Origin: Pacificimonas sp963710205
Lineage (GTDB): Bacteria; Pseudomonadota; Alphaproteobacteria; Sphingomonadales; Sphingomonadaceae
DNA length: 64,000 nucleotides
NCBI GenBank assembly: GCA_963710205.1
Contig: CAVPZG010000007.1
Span: forward strand, 62,001-126,000
Direction: 5' to 3'
Below are positions 24,180 to 32,390 of this stretch, one piece after another; position 1 is the stretch's first letter, and every line of letters begins with the position of its first letter. A model generated the notes under the pieces. It had not been told where the DNA came from. It ran no database searches and was given only the letters and a program-made list of their open reading frames with translations. The translations under genes and the position numbers were made by a program.

Positions 24180-26222
24180 ATGATAATGATTATGATACGC
24201 TTACTTTTCCTGCTGCTGACATTTCTTGTCGCTTTCCCCGCACTGGCGCAAGCGGTGGTGGAAAACCCGAATACGCGTATCGCGTTGCAGGCTGGGCCCG
24301 AGCGGGACGGTGCGCGGACACTCGCCATCGTCATGACGCCGCGCGAGGGGTGGCACACCTACTGGAAGAACCCGGGCGCGGCAGGGGTGGAAACGCGCGC
24401 CGAATGGCAGCTGCCGGACGGCGCGGATGCGTCCGAAATTCGCTACCCCGTCCCATCGCGTTTCGTCGTGTCCGGCATCATGAATTACGTCTTCGAGGGT
24501 GAAAGCGCCCTGCTTGTGGACCTTACTGGCCTGCCTGCGGGGGGGACGCGGGCCGTCAGTCTGAACCTCGATTATCTTGTTTGCGACGACAGCATCTGTG
24601 TGCCCGAAAGCGCAGCGATCAGCGCCAATTTGCGCGACGTCGAAATCGGCGCGGAAGATGTCGCCCGGTACGAGGCGAGGATGCCGATCGATGATGGCCG
24701 GAACGGATCATTCGCGCGCACGGACGCGGGCATTCGCCTGTCTCTGGCGCTGCCTGAAATGGCCAATCTGGCGGACGCCTATTTCTTTCCGCTGCCCGAC
24801 GGTGCGCTCGACTATAATGCGGCACAGACGGCCGGCCTCTCCGGAGACAGGCTGGTCATCGAGACAGCCGCCGGCTTTGACGCGTCCCTGACCGAGATTT
24901 CCGGCGTCCTCAAACTGATTGGCGCGGATGACCGTGCGATCGGGACCGTCGTCACATTCACTGAGGGCGAGGTCAGCCCCGCGCTCGCGCCGCTGCCCGC
25001 AGCGGGCGCTGTCGTCGAGGACCAGGGCATGTCGCCCCTTGTCGCATTTGGGCTGGCGCTGATCGGCGGCCTCCTCCTCAACGTCATGCCCTGCGTTTTC
25101 CCGATCCTAAGCCTGAAGGCGCTCAGTCTGGTCAAGGGCGGCGCGTCGGCACGGGCGGCGCGCAGTGAAGCCATATTCTACACGGCTGGCATCGTCGCCA
25201 CGGTCGCGGCGCTCGGCGCCGCGATGCTCGCGCTCCGATCGGGCGGGGCCAGCATAGGCTGGGCGTTCCAGTTGCAGGATCCGCGCGTCGTAACCTTGCT
25301 GCTGCTGCTGGTGACGGCCATCGCCCTCAACCTGGCGGGTCTTTACGAATTGCCGAGTTTGGCGCTGGATGGCGGCGGACGGGTCGCATCGACAGGGCGG
25401 TCGGGATCGTTTTTCACAGGCGTCCTTGCCGCCGTCGTCGCGACGCCCTGCACAGGCCCCTTCATGGGCGCGGCGCTGGGCGCGGCGCTGGTTCTCAGCG
25501 GTCCGGCGGCGATGGCGATTTTTCTGGGCCTCGGCCTCGGCCTCGCTCTGCCCTTCCTGCTGATCGGTTTCGTTCCTGCCCTGAGGAACCGTCTGCCAAA
25601 GCCGGGCGCCTGGATGCAGACGATGCGGCAGCTGCTGAGCATTCCGATGTTCCTGACCGCGCTGGCGCTGGCCTGGGTACTGGGGCGGCAGGCCGGGGTC
25701 GATGGACTGGCGATCGGCCTTGGCGGTGCGCTGCTGCTCGGGCTGGCGCTCTGGTGGCTCGGCAAGGCGCGCGCCCGGCTTTTGCCGGTCAGCGCAGCGT
25801 TCGCATCTCTCGCTGTCCTGTTTTTCGTGCCGCAGCAGGGTCAGGTCGCAGCGGCGCAGATCGCCAGCGCCCTGCCCGCGACGGAGGACTTTTCCGCCGA
25901 CAGGCTGGCGGCCCTGCGCGCCGAGAACATACCGACCTTCCTCTACTTCACCGCCGACTGGTGCATCACCTGCAAGGTGAACGAGAATGGCGCACTTTCC
26001 AGCAGCGACGTGGCGCAGGCCTTTGAGGATGCGGGGATCACCACGCTTGTCGGCGACTGGACGCGCGCCGATCCCGAGATCACGGATTTTCTGTCATCGC
26101 ATGGCCGCGCGGGTGTGCCGCTCTACCTTTATTATGCGCCCGGCGCGGAAGCGCGGATCTTGCCACAATTGCTGAGTGCGGACATGCTGACCGCACTCGC
26201 CTACCAGGAGGAAACGGCCTGA
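24180..26222 (+). CDS. DsbD/ScsB-type protein-disulfide reductase
   Basis: A 680-residue inner-membrane protein that carries electrons from cytoplasmic thioredoxin to the periplasm. The signal (LLFLLLTFLVAFPALAQA) is followed by a DsbD-like periplasmic domain with a Cys pair (YLVCDDSICVPES). A membrane domain of about eight helices contains the two expected Cys, in NVMPCVFPILSLK and ATPCTGPFMGAALG. A C-terminal thioredoxin domain has the motif FTADWCITCKVNE. Three in-frame ATGs lie in the first five codons; ATG 24180 is seven bases after GAAGG. Its stop overlaps the EthD gene start. Confidence 0.9.
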   Translation: MIMIMIRLLFLLLTFLVAFPALAQAVVENPNTRIALQAGPERDGARTLAIVMTPREGWHTYWKNPGAAGVETRAEWQLPDGADASEIRYPVPSRFVVSGIMNYVFEGESALLVDLTGLPAGGTRAVSLNLDYLVCDDSICVPESAAISANLRDVEIGAEDVARYEARMPIDDGRNGSFARTDAGIRLSLALPEMANLADAYFFPLPDGALDYNAAQTAGLSGDRLVIETAAGFDASLTEISGVLKLIGADDRAIGTVVTFTEGEVSPALAPLPAAGAVVEDQGMSPLVAFGLALIGGLLLNVMPCVFPILSLKALSLVKGGASARAARSEAIFYTAGIVATVAALGAAMLALRSGGASIGWAFQLQDPRVVTLLLLLVTAIALNLAGLYELPSLALDGGGRVASTGRSGSFFTGVLAAVVATPCTGPFMGAALGAALVLSGPAAMAIFLGLGLGLALPFLLIGFVPALRNRLPKPGAWMQTMRQLLSIPMFLTALALAWVLGRQAGVDGLAIGLGGALLLGLALWWLGKARARLLPVSAAFASLAVLFFVPQQGQVAAAQIASALPATEDFSADRLAALRAENIPTFLYFTADWCITCKVNENGALSSSDVAQAFEDAGITTLVGDWTRADPEITDFLSSHGRAGVPLYLYYAPGAEARILPQLLSADMLTALAYQEETA

Positions 26223-26599
26223 TGCTGAAACTGGAATTCTGCCTCACCCGCAAAGCGGACATGTCGCGCGCGGCGTTCCAGAGCTACTGGCGCGAGACCC
26301 ATGCGCCGCTGGTCGCCGCAGCGAAAGACGCCCTCGCCATTCGCCGCTATGTGCAGGTCCACACGATCGAGACCCCACTGTCGGAGGGCCTGAGTGACGC
26401 CCGGCCCGGCATGACGACCGCCGATTATGACGGCGTTGCGGAACTGTGGTGGGACGATCTGGATAGTCTGCTTTCCGCCATGCAGAGCGAGGACGGCCAG
26501 CGTCATGGCGCGATCCTGGCGGCGGACGAGGCGAAGTTCATAGATTTCGCGCACTCACGGATATTTTTCGGCAACGAACATGTCGTCATAGGAGACTGA
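26222..26599 (+). CDS. EthD-domain protein
   Basis: A 125-residue protein of the dimeric alpha-beta barrel type: KLEFCLTRKADMSRAAFQSYWRETHAPLVAAA is the usual EthD opening, with the conserved His-Ala-Pro, followed by YDGVAELWWDDLDSLLSAM and DEAKFIDFAHSRIFFGNEHVVI. EthD proteins assist or perform small-molecule conversions (named from ether degradation), and many are of unknown substrate. The first base of its ATG is the last base of dsbD's stop, and a redoxin gene follows within four bases, so it is embedded in a thiol-redox operon. Confidence 0.82.
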   Translation: MLKLEFCLTRKADMSRAAFQSYWRETHAPLVAAAKDALAIRRYVQVHTIETPLSEGLSDARPGMTTADYDGVAELWWDDLDSLLSAMQSEDGQRHGAILAADEAKFIDFAHSRIFFGNEHVVIGD

Positions 26600-26602
26600 C
26601 CA

Positions 26603-27199
26603 ATGCGTAATTTCATCATCGCCGCCGCTCTGATCGCGGCCCCTGCCGTCGCCGCGCCGCAGGTCGGCAAGCCCGCCCCGGATTTCGCCGCCATGTCGGC
26701 ATCCGGCGAGACAGTGAAACTGTCGGACTATCGCGGGAAGACGGTCGTTCTCGAATGGACCAACAAGGGCTGCCCCTATGTCGCCAAACACTACAAGAGC
26801 GGCAACATGCAGTCGCTGCAGGCCGATGCGGCAAGGGACGGCGTGGTCTGGCTGACCGTCAACAGCGGCGCGGCGGGGAAGCAGGGCCATGTCGGTGCGG
26901 CGGGCGCGCAGGACGAGATGAAGAAATACAGGACCGTGCAGACGGCCTATCTCCTCGATCATGACGGCAAGGTCGGCAAGACCTATGGCGCAAGCGCAAC
27001 GCCGCACATGTATGTCGTCGACGGGAAGGGCATCCTTCGCTACATGGGCGCGATCGACGACAGGCCGACGGCGGACGCGGCGGATATCAAGGGTGCCACC
27101 AACTATGTGTCGGCGGCACTGGATGCGGTCGCGGCGGGCAAGGCCCCCTCCCCCGCCGCGACGCGCGCCTATGGCTGCTCGGTAAAATATGGCGGTTGA
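26603..27199 (+). CDS. Exported redoxin / thioredoxin-fold protein
   Basis: A 198-residue protein with a signal peptide (MRNFIIAAALIAAPAVAAP) and an AhpC/TSA-redoxin fold: VGKPAPDFAAMSASGETVKLSDYRGKTVVLEWTNKGCPYVAKHYKSGNMQSLQ. The active-site region is NKGCPYVAKHY, with one Cys rather than CxxC. A later ATPHMYVVDGKGILRYMGAIDD is the cis-Pro part of the fold. A second Cys lies near the C-terminus (AYGCSVKYGG). As it is periplasmic and co-transcribed with DsbD, it may receive electrons from it; that is inference. Confidence 0.85.
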   Translation: MRNFIIAAALIAAPAVAAPQVGKPAPDFAAMSASGETVKLSDYRGKTVVLEWTNKGCPYVAKHYKSGNMQSLQADAARDGVVWLTVNSGAAGKQGHVGAAGAQDEMKKYRTVQTAYLLDHDGKVGKTYGASATPHMYVVDGKGILRYMGAIDDRPTADAADIKGATNYVSAALDAVAAGKAPSPAATRAYGCSVKYGG

Positions 27200-27208
27200 G
27201 ATTCAGGC

Positions 27209-27224
27209 TTAAACCGCTCTTAAC
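27209..27224. promoter_or_regulatory. CtrA-type box upstream of motA
   Basis: TTAA (27209-27212), seven bases, TTAAC (27220-27224): an exact match to TTAA-N7-TTAAC. It lies 46 bases before the motA ATG, directly after the redoxin stop. CtrA-regulated motility is known in several alphaproteobacteria. This is the best CtrA match seen in the window. Confidence 0.6.
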
Positions 27225-27270
27225 CAGAGTTCGTCCATAGCGGCCCGATGCAATTCGGGGCCATTCACCT

Positions 27271-28143
27271 ATGATCATCCTGTTCGGTCTCGCGATCGTG
27301 CTGATCTGCGTCTTTGGCGGCTTCATCATCGCGGGCGGCAAGTTCGCCATCATCGCGGGGGCGCTGCCGCAGGAGCTGCTGGTGATTTGCGGCGCGGCGG
27401 CGGGCGCGTTCATCATCGCCAACAGCGGCAATGTCCTGAAACGGGCCGTCGACGGCGTTGCCCGTGCGGTGCGCGGTGAACGCTGGACCCGGGCCGATTA
27501 CCGCGACCTTCTCTGCCTGCTGTTCCTGCTGACGAAGACGTTACGGACGCGCGGTGTCGTTGCCGTGGAAAAACATATCGAAGCGCCGATGGAAAGCCGG
27601 CTGTTCGCGGCCTTTCCGCGCGTCCGCGCGGACGCGGCACTGACCGCATTCATCTGCGACTATGTTCGCATGATGACCATGAATTTCGACGACCCCTACC
27701 AGATGGCCGACGCGATGGAGGCAGACCTCGACCGGCATCTGGCCGAGGAATATCAGGCGCAGGGGGCGCTGCAGATGCTGGCTGACGGGCTGCCCGCACT
27801 GGGCATCATCGCCGCCGTGCTTGGCGTCATCAAGACGATGGGCAGCGTGGACCAGCCCACGGACGTTCTTGGCGCAATGATCGGCGGCGCGCTGGTCGGG
27901 ACATTTCTCGGCGTCCTTCTCAGCTATACCATCGTCGGCCCGATCGCATCGCGGCTGGCGCAGGTGATCGAATCCGAAGCGAAATACCTGACGCTGGTGA
28001 AGACCGTCATCGTCGCGCATCTGAACGGGCAGGCGCCGCAGGTCGCCATCGAGATCGGCCGCCGCACCAGTCCGACAGAACATGCGCCGACCTTTGCCGA
28101 ACTGGAAGCCGCGATAGAGGCGCTGCCCGCGGATCTGGTCTAG
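27271..28143 (+). CDS. motA: Flagellar motor stator protein MotA
   Basis: A 290-residue inner-membrane stator subunit. Four membrane helices are visible: two at the N-terminus (IILFGLAIVLICVFGGFIIAGG and LLVICGAAAGAFIIANSG), and two after the cytoplasmic loop (LPALGIIAAVLGVIKTMGSVDQP and IGGALVGTFLGVLLSYTIVGPIASRL). The loop has the charged residues used for rotor contact (RLFAAFPRVRADAALTAFICDYVRMM). It stands alone; its partner motB is not in the window. A CtrA-type box precedes it. Confidence 0.95.
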   Translation: MIILFGLAIVLICVFGGFIIAGGKFAIIAGALPQELLVICGAAAGAFIIANSGNVLKRAVDGVARAVRGERWTRADYRDLLCLLFLLTKTLRTRGVVAVEKHIEAPMESRLFAAFPRVRADAALTAFICDYVRMMTMNFDDPYQMADAMEADLDRHLAEEYQAQGALQMLADGLPALGIIAAVLGVIKTMGSVDQPTDVLGAMIGGALVGTFLGVLLSYTIVGPIASRLAQVIESEAKYLTLVKTVIVAHLNGQAPQVAIEIGRRTSPTEHAPTFAELEAAIEALPADLV

Positions 28144-28154
28144 CCCCCGGGCAT

Positions 28155-28236
28155 CGATCCCGCAAAAAGCCGAACTCCGCCAGCGCGGGCCATGCGCGGG
28201 ATCGCATTCATTCCGGATTCCCGCTTTCGTGGGAAT
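28155..28236. repeat. Hairpin-rich intergenic element after motA
   Basis: Two nested signals lie in the 116-base gap between motA and argC. CGATCCCGC (28155-28163) pairs perfectly with GCGGGATCG (28196-28204). Then ATTCCCGC-TTTC-GTGGGAAT (28217-28236) forms an eight-pair stem with one G-T pair. The second resembles the short dispersed palindromes (ATTCCCGC...GGGAATGACG) common between genes in alphaproteobacteria. It may end motA transcription. Confidence 0.5.
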
Positions 28237-28259
28237 GACGATCTTTTTAAGGGCGGGGG

Positions 28260-29300
28260 ATGACCAAACCCATCCGCATCGCTGTCCTTGGCGCGTCAGG
28301 CTATACCGGCGCGGACCTCGTGCGCCTTGCCCTGACGCATCCACATGTCGAAATCGCAGCGCTTAGCGCCAATGCGAAGGCGGGTCAGGCAATGGCCGAC
28401 ATCTGGCCGCATTTCGCCATGTACGACCTGCCGCGGCTGGTGACGGCGGACGAAGTCGACTGGTCCGGCGTCGATGCGGTGTTCGGCTGCCTGCCACATG
28501 CCACCAGCGCGGAATTGCTGTCGGCGCTGGAGGGGCCGCGCATCATCGACCTGAGCGCGGACTTCCGGCTGGACGATGCGGACGTCTATGCCGAATGGTA
28601 CGGCAACACGCACCCCGCGCCGCAGCTGATGACGGATGCGGTTTACGGACTGACCGAATATGCGCGCGATCTGCTGCCACAGGCGCGCCTGGTTGCCTGC
28701 CCCGGCTGCTATCCGACCGCCGCCCTGCTTGCCCTGCTGCCGGGTCTGGAGGCGGGAATGATCCGCCCCGAAAATATCACCATCAACGCGCTGAGCGGCG
28801 TCAGCGGCGCGGGGCGCGGGCTGAAGGAGGCGAACCTGTTTCCGGAAGTCGCGGAGGCCGTGCATCCCTATGGCCTGACCGGCCATCGCCACATGCCGGA
28901 GATCGAACAGGAACTGACGAAGCGCGCGGCGCGGAATGTCCGCGTCAGCTTTGTCCCGCACCTCGTGCCGATGAATCGCGGCGAGCTGGAAACGATCACC
29001 GTGGAACTTGCAGACGGACATAGCGCCGACGACCTTCGCGCGGCGCTGGTACGGCGCTATCAAGGCGCGGCGTTCGTGCACGTCCTGCCGGAGGGCAAGG
29101 CGCCCGCGACGCGCATGGTGCGCGGATCGAACCACGCAGTCCTGAATGTTTTTCCAGACCGTATCGCGGGCCGGGCCATCATCGTCGCCGCCATCGACAA
29201 TCTGGTGAAGGGCTCGTCCGGTCAGGCCATTCAGAACATGAACCTGATGTTCGGACTGGATGAAACCGCGGGCCTCGCGCAGGCGCCGCTCTTCCCATGA
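28260..29300 (+). CDS. argC: N-acetyl-gamma-glutamyl-phosphate reductase
   Basis: A 346-residue cytoplasmic enzyme that reduces N-acetylglutamyl-5-phosphate with NADPH, the third step of arginine synthesis. It shows the N-terminal nucleotide-binding motif AVLGASGYTGADLVRL, the catalytic Cys in LVACPGCYPTAAL (about residue 149), the conserved GVSGAGRGLKEANLFPEV and the end VAAIDNLVKGSSGQAIQNMNLMFG. The length is normal for the long ArgC type. A GCGGGGGA-type ribosome binding site leads directly into ATG 28260. It overlaps the GNAT gene by four bases (ATGA). Confidence 0.95.
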   Translation: MTKPIRIAVLGASGYTGADLVRLALTHPHVEIAALSANAKAGQAMADIWPHFAMYDLPRLVTADEVDWSGVDAVFGCLPHATSAELLSALEGPRIIDLSADFRLDDADVYAEWYGNTHPAPQLMTDAVYGLTEYARDLLPQARLVACPGCYPTAALLALLPGLEAGMIRPENITINALSGVSGAGRGLKEANLFPEVAEAVHPYGLTGHRHMPEIEQELTKRAARNVRVSFVPHLVPMNRGELETITVELADGHSADDLRAALVRRYQGAAFVHVLPEGKAPATRMVRGSNHAVLNVFPDRIAGRAIIVAAIDNLVKGSSGQAIQNMNLMFGLDETAGLAQAPLFP

Positions 29301-29836
29301 TCGAGACGGAACGCCTGATCCTGCGTCACTGGAAGGACGAGGACCGCGCGCCCTTTGCCGCGCTGAACGCGGATCCCGAAGTCATGGCGACACTCGGCCC
29401 CGTCATGATGCGGCACGAAAGCGATGCGCTGGTCGACGATCTGATGGCGCGAAGGGCGCGGAACGGCCACAGCTACATGCCCGTCATCCGCAAGGCGGAC
29501 GGCGCGTTCCTGGGGTTCAATGGCATCTGCATGGCGGATGTCGGTCAACCATTTGATGGCCTGCCGGAAATCGGCTGGCGGCTGAACCGGGAAAGCTGGG
29601 GCAAGGGCTATGCGACGGAGGCGGCGCTGGGCGCGCTGGACTGGGCATGGAGGGAACTGCGTGCGACGAAAGTCGTCAGCATCACGTCGGTAGACAATAT
29701 CCGGTCCCGCGCTGTCATGGAACGCCTCGGCATGACGTACCGGCCAGAATATGATTTCGACTATCCGGGCCTTCCGAAATCCAGCCCGCTTCGCAACCAT
29801 GTGACCTATATAATTGAAAGCCCGGAGACGCGCTGA
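29297..29836 (+). CDS. GNAT acetyltransferase (RimJ/RimL type)
   Basis: A 179-residue N-acetyltransferase. It begins MIETERLILRHWKDEDRAPFAALNADPEVMATLG, the standard RimJ/RimL-like opening. The acetyl-CoA site lies in EIGWRLNRESWGKGYATEAALGALDWAWRELRATKVVSITSVDNIRSRAVMERLGM, with the RxxxxGKGYATEA variant of the Q/RxxGxG/A motif. The substrate is unknown; relatives acetylate ribosomal proteins or small molecules. It is translationally coupled to argC, which need not mean an arginine role. Confidence 0.88.
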   Translation: MIETERLILRHWKDEDRAPFAALNADPEVMATLGPVMMRHESDALVDDLMARRARNGHSYMPVIRKADGAFLGFNGICMADVGQPFDGLPEIGWRLNRESWGKGYATEAALGALDWAWRELRATKVVSITSVDNIRSRAVMERLGMTYRPEYDFDYPGLPKSSPLRNHVTYIIESPETR

Positions 29837-29838
29837 CC

Positions 29839-30360
29839 ATGCCCATCCACGATTTCAACGGCATCAGCCCGCGTGTTGCCGCGGACGCCTTCGTTGCCCC
29901 TGGCGCGCAGGTCATCGGCAATGTCGAACTGCATGAGGGCGCGAGCATCTGGTATAATTGCGTGCTGCGCGCCGATGTGCAGACCATTGTCGTCGGCGCG
30001 CGGTCGAACGTACAGGATGGTAGCGTCGTCCATGTGACCCGCAGTACGCACGGGACGTTCATCGGCGCGGACTGCCTGGTCGGACATATGGCAATGATCC
30101 ATGGCTGCACGCTTCAGGACCACAGTTTCGTTGGCCTGGGGGCGATTGTCATGGACGGCTGCGTTATCGAAACGGATGCCATGCTGGCGGCGGGCGCGAT
30201 GCTGACGCCGGGGAAAGTGATCCCATCGGGAGAGCTATGGGCTGGACGTCCGGCGAAATTCTTTGCGAAAATGACGCCGGAACAGATCAAAAAGAACCGC
30301 GCTGGCGCCGCGGGCTATGTGGAGTTGGCTCGGATGCACAGGAATGAGGTCGGCACATGA
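29839..30360 (+). CDS. Gamma carbonic anhydrase family protein
   Basis: A 173-residue left-handed beta-helix protein with hexapeptide repeats. The zinc ligands expected in gamma carbonic anhydrases are present: VVHVTRSTHGTFIGADCLVGHMAMIHGC gives His residues at the usual spacing. RADVQTIVVGARSNVQDGSVVH is also conserved. A C-terminal helix closes the fold (EQIKKNRAGAAGYVELARMH). Relatives hydrate carbon dioxide or act as structural complex I subunits. It is two bases from the GNAT gene and overlaps the GFA gene by four. Confidence 0.9.
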   Translation: MPIHDFNGISPRVAADAFVAPGAQVIGNVELHEGASIWYNCVLRADVQTIVVGARSNVQDGSVVHVTRSTHGTFIGADCLVGHMAMIHGCTLQDHSFVGLGAIVMDGCVIETDAMLAAGAMLTPGKVIPSGELWAGRPAKFFAKMTPEQIKKNRAGAAGYVELARMHRNEVGT

Positions 30361-30776
30361 GACGCGAGGCGCGATGCGGCTGCGGCCAGGTCACGGCAAA
30401 AGTGAGCGGCGAACCCTATGCGATCGTCATGTGCCATTGCCGCGCCTGCCAGCGCCGGTCCGGTTCCCCCTATGGGGTCGGCGCCTATTTCCAGCGCGAG
30501 CAGGTCGAACTGTCAGGCGAAACGAAGACCTATGTACGCCAGGGCGAGAGCGGCGCGAACCTGCAGAATTATTTTTGCCCCGACTGCGGTACGACCGTTT
30601 ACTGGCTGACCGAACTGCACCCGGATGGCATTGCCATCGGCTATGGTCTGTTCGACGATGACACGCTGGCAGCGCCGGACCGCAGCGTCTGGGAAATGAA
30701 CCGGCATGAATGGGTTGCCTTCGCCCCCGGCGACCGCTGGCTGATGGGACGCGCGGGACCGAAGGTGGCGAGTTAG
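30357..30776 (+). CDS. GFA/CENP-V family zinc-binding protein
   Basis: A 139-residue protein. Zinc ligands are arranged as CGCGQ (residues about 6-8), CHCRACQRRSG and CPDCGTTVYW, the GFA (glutathione-dependent formaldehyde-activating) pattern. Most family members bind zinc and have no proven activity; formaldehyde adduct formation with glutathione is the founding but debated function. Its ATG lies in the TGA of the carbonic anhydrase gene, so it closes the argC-GNAT-carbonic anhydrase-GFA operon. Confidence 0.9.
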   Translation: MRREARCGCGQVTAKVSGEPYAIVMCHCRACQRRSGSPYGVGAYFQREQVELSGETKTYVRQGESGANLQNYFCPDCGTTVYWLTELHPDGIAIGYGLFDDDTLAAPDRSVWEMNRHEWVAFAPGDRWLMGRAGPKVAS

Positions 30777-30842
30777 CACCGCGCCGAGGAACAAATCGCC
30801 GACACATGCCGTTGCCCCTCAAATAACCTAAGGGATTACGAC

Positions 30843-31025
30843 ATGCTGAAATGGGCTCTGATTTTTCTGGTCGCCGGACTGATACTTGGCGCGCTTGGTT
30901 TTGGCGGCATCGGCGGCGCATTTGTCGGCATCGCCAAGATCCTGTTTTTCGTCGCCATCGCGCTGTTCGTGATCTTCCTTGTTCTCGGCCTGTTGGCGGG
31001 CAAGAAAGTCAAGGACGCCCTTTAA
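30843..31025 (+). CDS. DUF1328 small membrane protein
   Basis: A 60-residue protein that is nearly all membrane helix: MLKWALIFLVAGLILGALGFGGIGGAFVGIAKILFFVAIALFVIFLVLGLLAGKKV. The MLKWALIFLVA start, central GFGGIGG turn and basic end are diagnostic of DUF1328 (YtjA-type) proteins. Their role is unknown; many are stress-linked in other bacteria. It stands alone after a 66-base gap and ends four bases from the convergent propeller gene. Confidence 0.9.
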   Translation: MLKWALIFLVAGLILGALGFGGIGGAFVGIAKILFFVAIALFVIFLVLGLLAGKKVKDAL

Positions 31026-31028
31026 GGT

Positions 31029-31997
31029 TCAGGGTGCGGGCAGCGCGCTGACGGGGGACCATCCCAGGCCATCGCTGCCTTTTCCCGCCTCAAGATATCG
31101 CCGCACCTTGCCGCTGGCGAAATCGATCTCGGCGACCCGCGCGTTGGCGGTTTCGGCGGCGAAAAGCGTCTTTCCATCGGGGGACCAGATCAGCGTCACC
31201 TGACGGCTGCTGTCATTGCCCGCAACGGCTATGCTGCGGACCTTCTCGCGCGCTGCGACATCGATCACGGATACGGCGCCGTCCACAAGGTCGCTTGTCA
31301 CCGCCCATTTTCCATCCGGCGATATGGCAAGGCGGATCGGCATCCTGCCGACATCAACGCTGGCAAGGCGCTCGCCGCTGTCAGGATCCAGCACGAAGAC
31401 GTTGTTCGAAACGCGGTTCGCGACCCATAATTCCTTGCCGTCCGGGGTCAGAGCGATCCCTTCCGGCTCTTCCGCCGCAGTGAAATCGCGTTCCTTCTTG
31501 CCGTGGACAAGATCGATGACCGTCACGCTCCGGTCCTGCAGGTTCGAGACATAGGCCCTGCCCCGCTCCTCATCGATAGCCAGCATGTGGCTGCCCTTCT
31601 GGCCGGTTGCGATCGCGGCGGCACGGTTGCAGTCGGGCGTCACGAGAGTCACTGTCCCGCTGCCTTCCGTGGTCGCCAGGATCGCGTTTGCTTTCGTCCA
31701 GACGATTCCATGCGGACGCATGTTGGGGCTGAGGTCGCAGCTGCCGATCTTTCTGGCATTATCGACGTCGAATAGTTCGATCCGGTTGCCGCCATAATTG
31801 ACGACGAATGCGCGGCGTCCGTCCGGCGACACGGCGACTTCATGCGGATTTGGACCCGTCGGCAGCGTGGCGACCGCCTTTCCACTTGTCAGATCGATGA
31901 AACTGACAGTGTCAGCCTCCTTGTTGCCAACGATCAGCGTGGCGGCGCTGGCGGGAAGCGCGATGAATAGAGCGGCGGCGAGCGTGAGATGTTTCAT
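31029..31997 (-). CDS. Exported YncE-like beta-propeller protein
   Basis: A 322-residue protein with a signal peptide (MKHLTLAAALFIALPASA) followed by about seven YVTN-type blades, each with a phrase such as VSFIDLTSGKAVATLPTGPNPHEVAVSPDGRRAFVVN, VTVIDLVHGKKERDFTAAEEPEGIALTPDGKELWVAN and VSVIDVAAREKVRSIAVAGN. The propeller fills the whole mature protein. No catalytic motif is seen; family members bind ligands, DNA or partner proteins in the periplasm. It is monocistronic. Confidence 0.88.
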   Translation of the reverse strand: MKHLTLAAALFIALPASAATLIVGNKEADTVSFIDLTSGKAVATLPTGPNPHEVAVSPDGRRAFVVNYGGNRIELFDVDNARKIGSCDLSPNMRPHGIVWTKANAILATTEGSGTVTLVTPDCNRAAAIATGQKGSHMLAIDEERGRAYVSNLQDRSVTVIDLVHGKKERDFTAAEEPEGIALTPDGKELWVANRVSNNVFVLDPDSGERLASVDVGRMPIRLAISPDGKWAVTSDLVDGAVSVIDVAAREKVRSIAVAGNDSSRQVTLIWSPDGKTLFAAETANARVAEIDFASGKVRRYLEAGKGSDGLGWSPVSALPAP

Positions 31998-32050
31998 GTC
32001 CGCCCTTCAACGCCGCTATTCCCCTTTGCGCAAGTCCCCGCCTTATGAAG

Positions 32051-32335
32051 TCAGGCGCAGGTTTCGTTCGGACGTTCGGGCAGGCGCGACCAGTCGCCGG
32101 TCTTGTAGGCCCTGTCTTCCGCCTTGCCCCGTTCCTTTTTCCAGGCCTCGCATTCCTTGCGGAGGCGGCGGACATATTTCTCGTCCTTTTCCTTCTCGCT
32201 GGTCGTGGCGAGGTCGACAGCCTTGGATCCCACCTTGAAGGGAACCTTGGCGACGCCCACAGCAGTATCGGCGACGGCCTTAGCGATGCAGCCGGGGGTC
32301 GATAACAAGAGCAGGATGGCAACGATGTTTCTCAT
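32051..32335 (-). CDS. Small predicted lipoprotein
   Basis: A 94-residue protein with a lipoprotein signal (MRNIVAILLLLSTPGC, Cys at residue 16). A short hydrophobic/Gly-Val stretch follows (IAKAVADTAVGVAKVPFKVGSKAVDLATTS) and then a charged helix (EKEKDEKYVRRLRKECEAWKKERGKAEDRAYKTGDWSRLPERPNETC). I recognise no functional domain; similar small lipoproteins occur in sphingomonads. ATG 32335 is chosen because it gives the lipobox; the open frame upstream overlaps the amidase gene and is not credible. Confidence 0.7.
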   Translation of the reverse strand: MRNIVAILLLLSTPGCIAKAVADTAVGVAKVPFKVGSKAVDLATTSEKEKDEKYVRRLRKECEAWKKERGKAEDRAYKTGDWSRLPERPNETCA

Positions 32336-32390
32336 GCCGACATGCCTATCAGCGCCACATGACGGCGACATGAATGATCGGTGAAACGCC

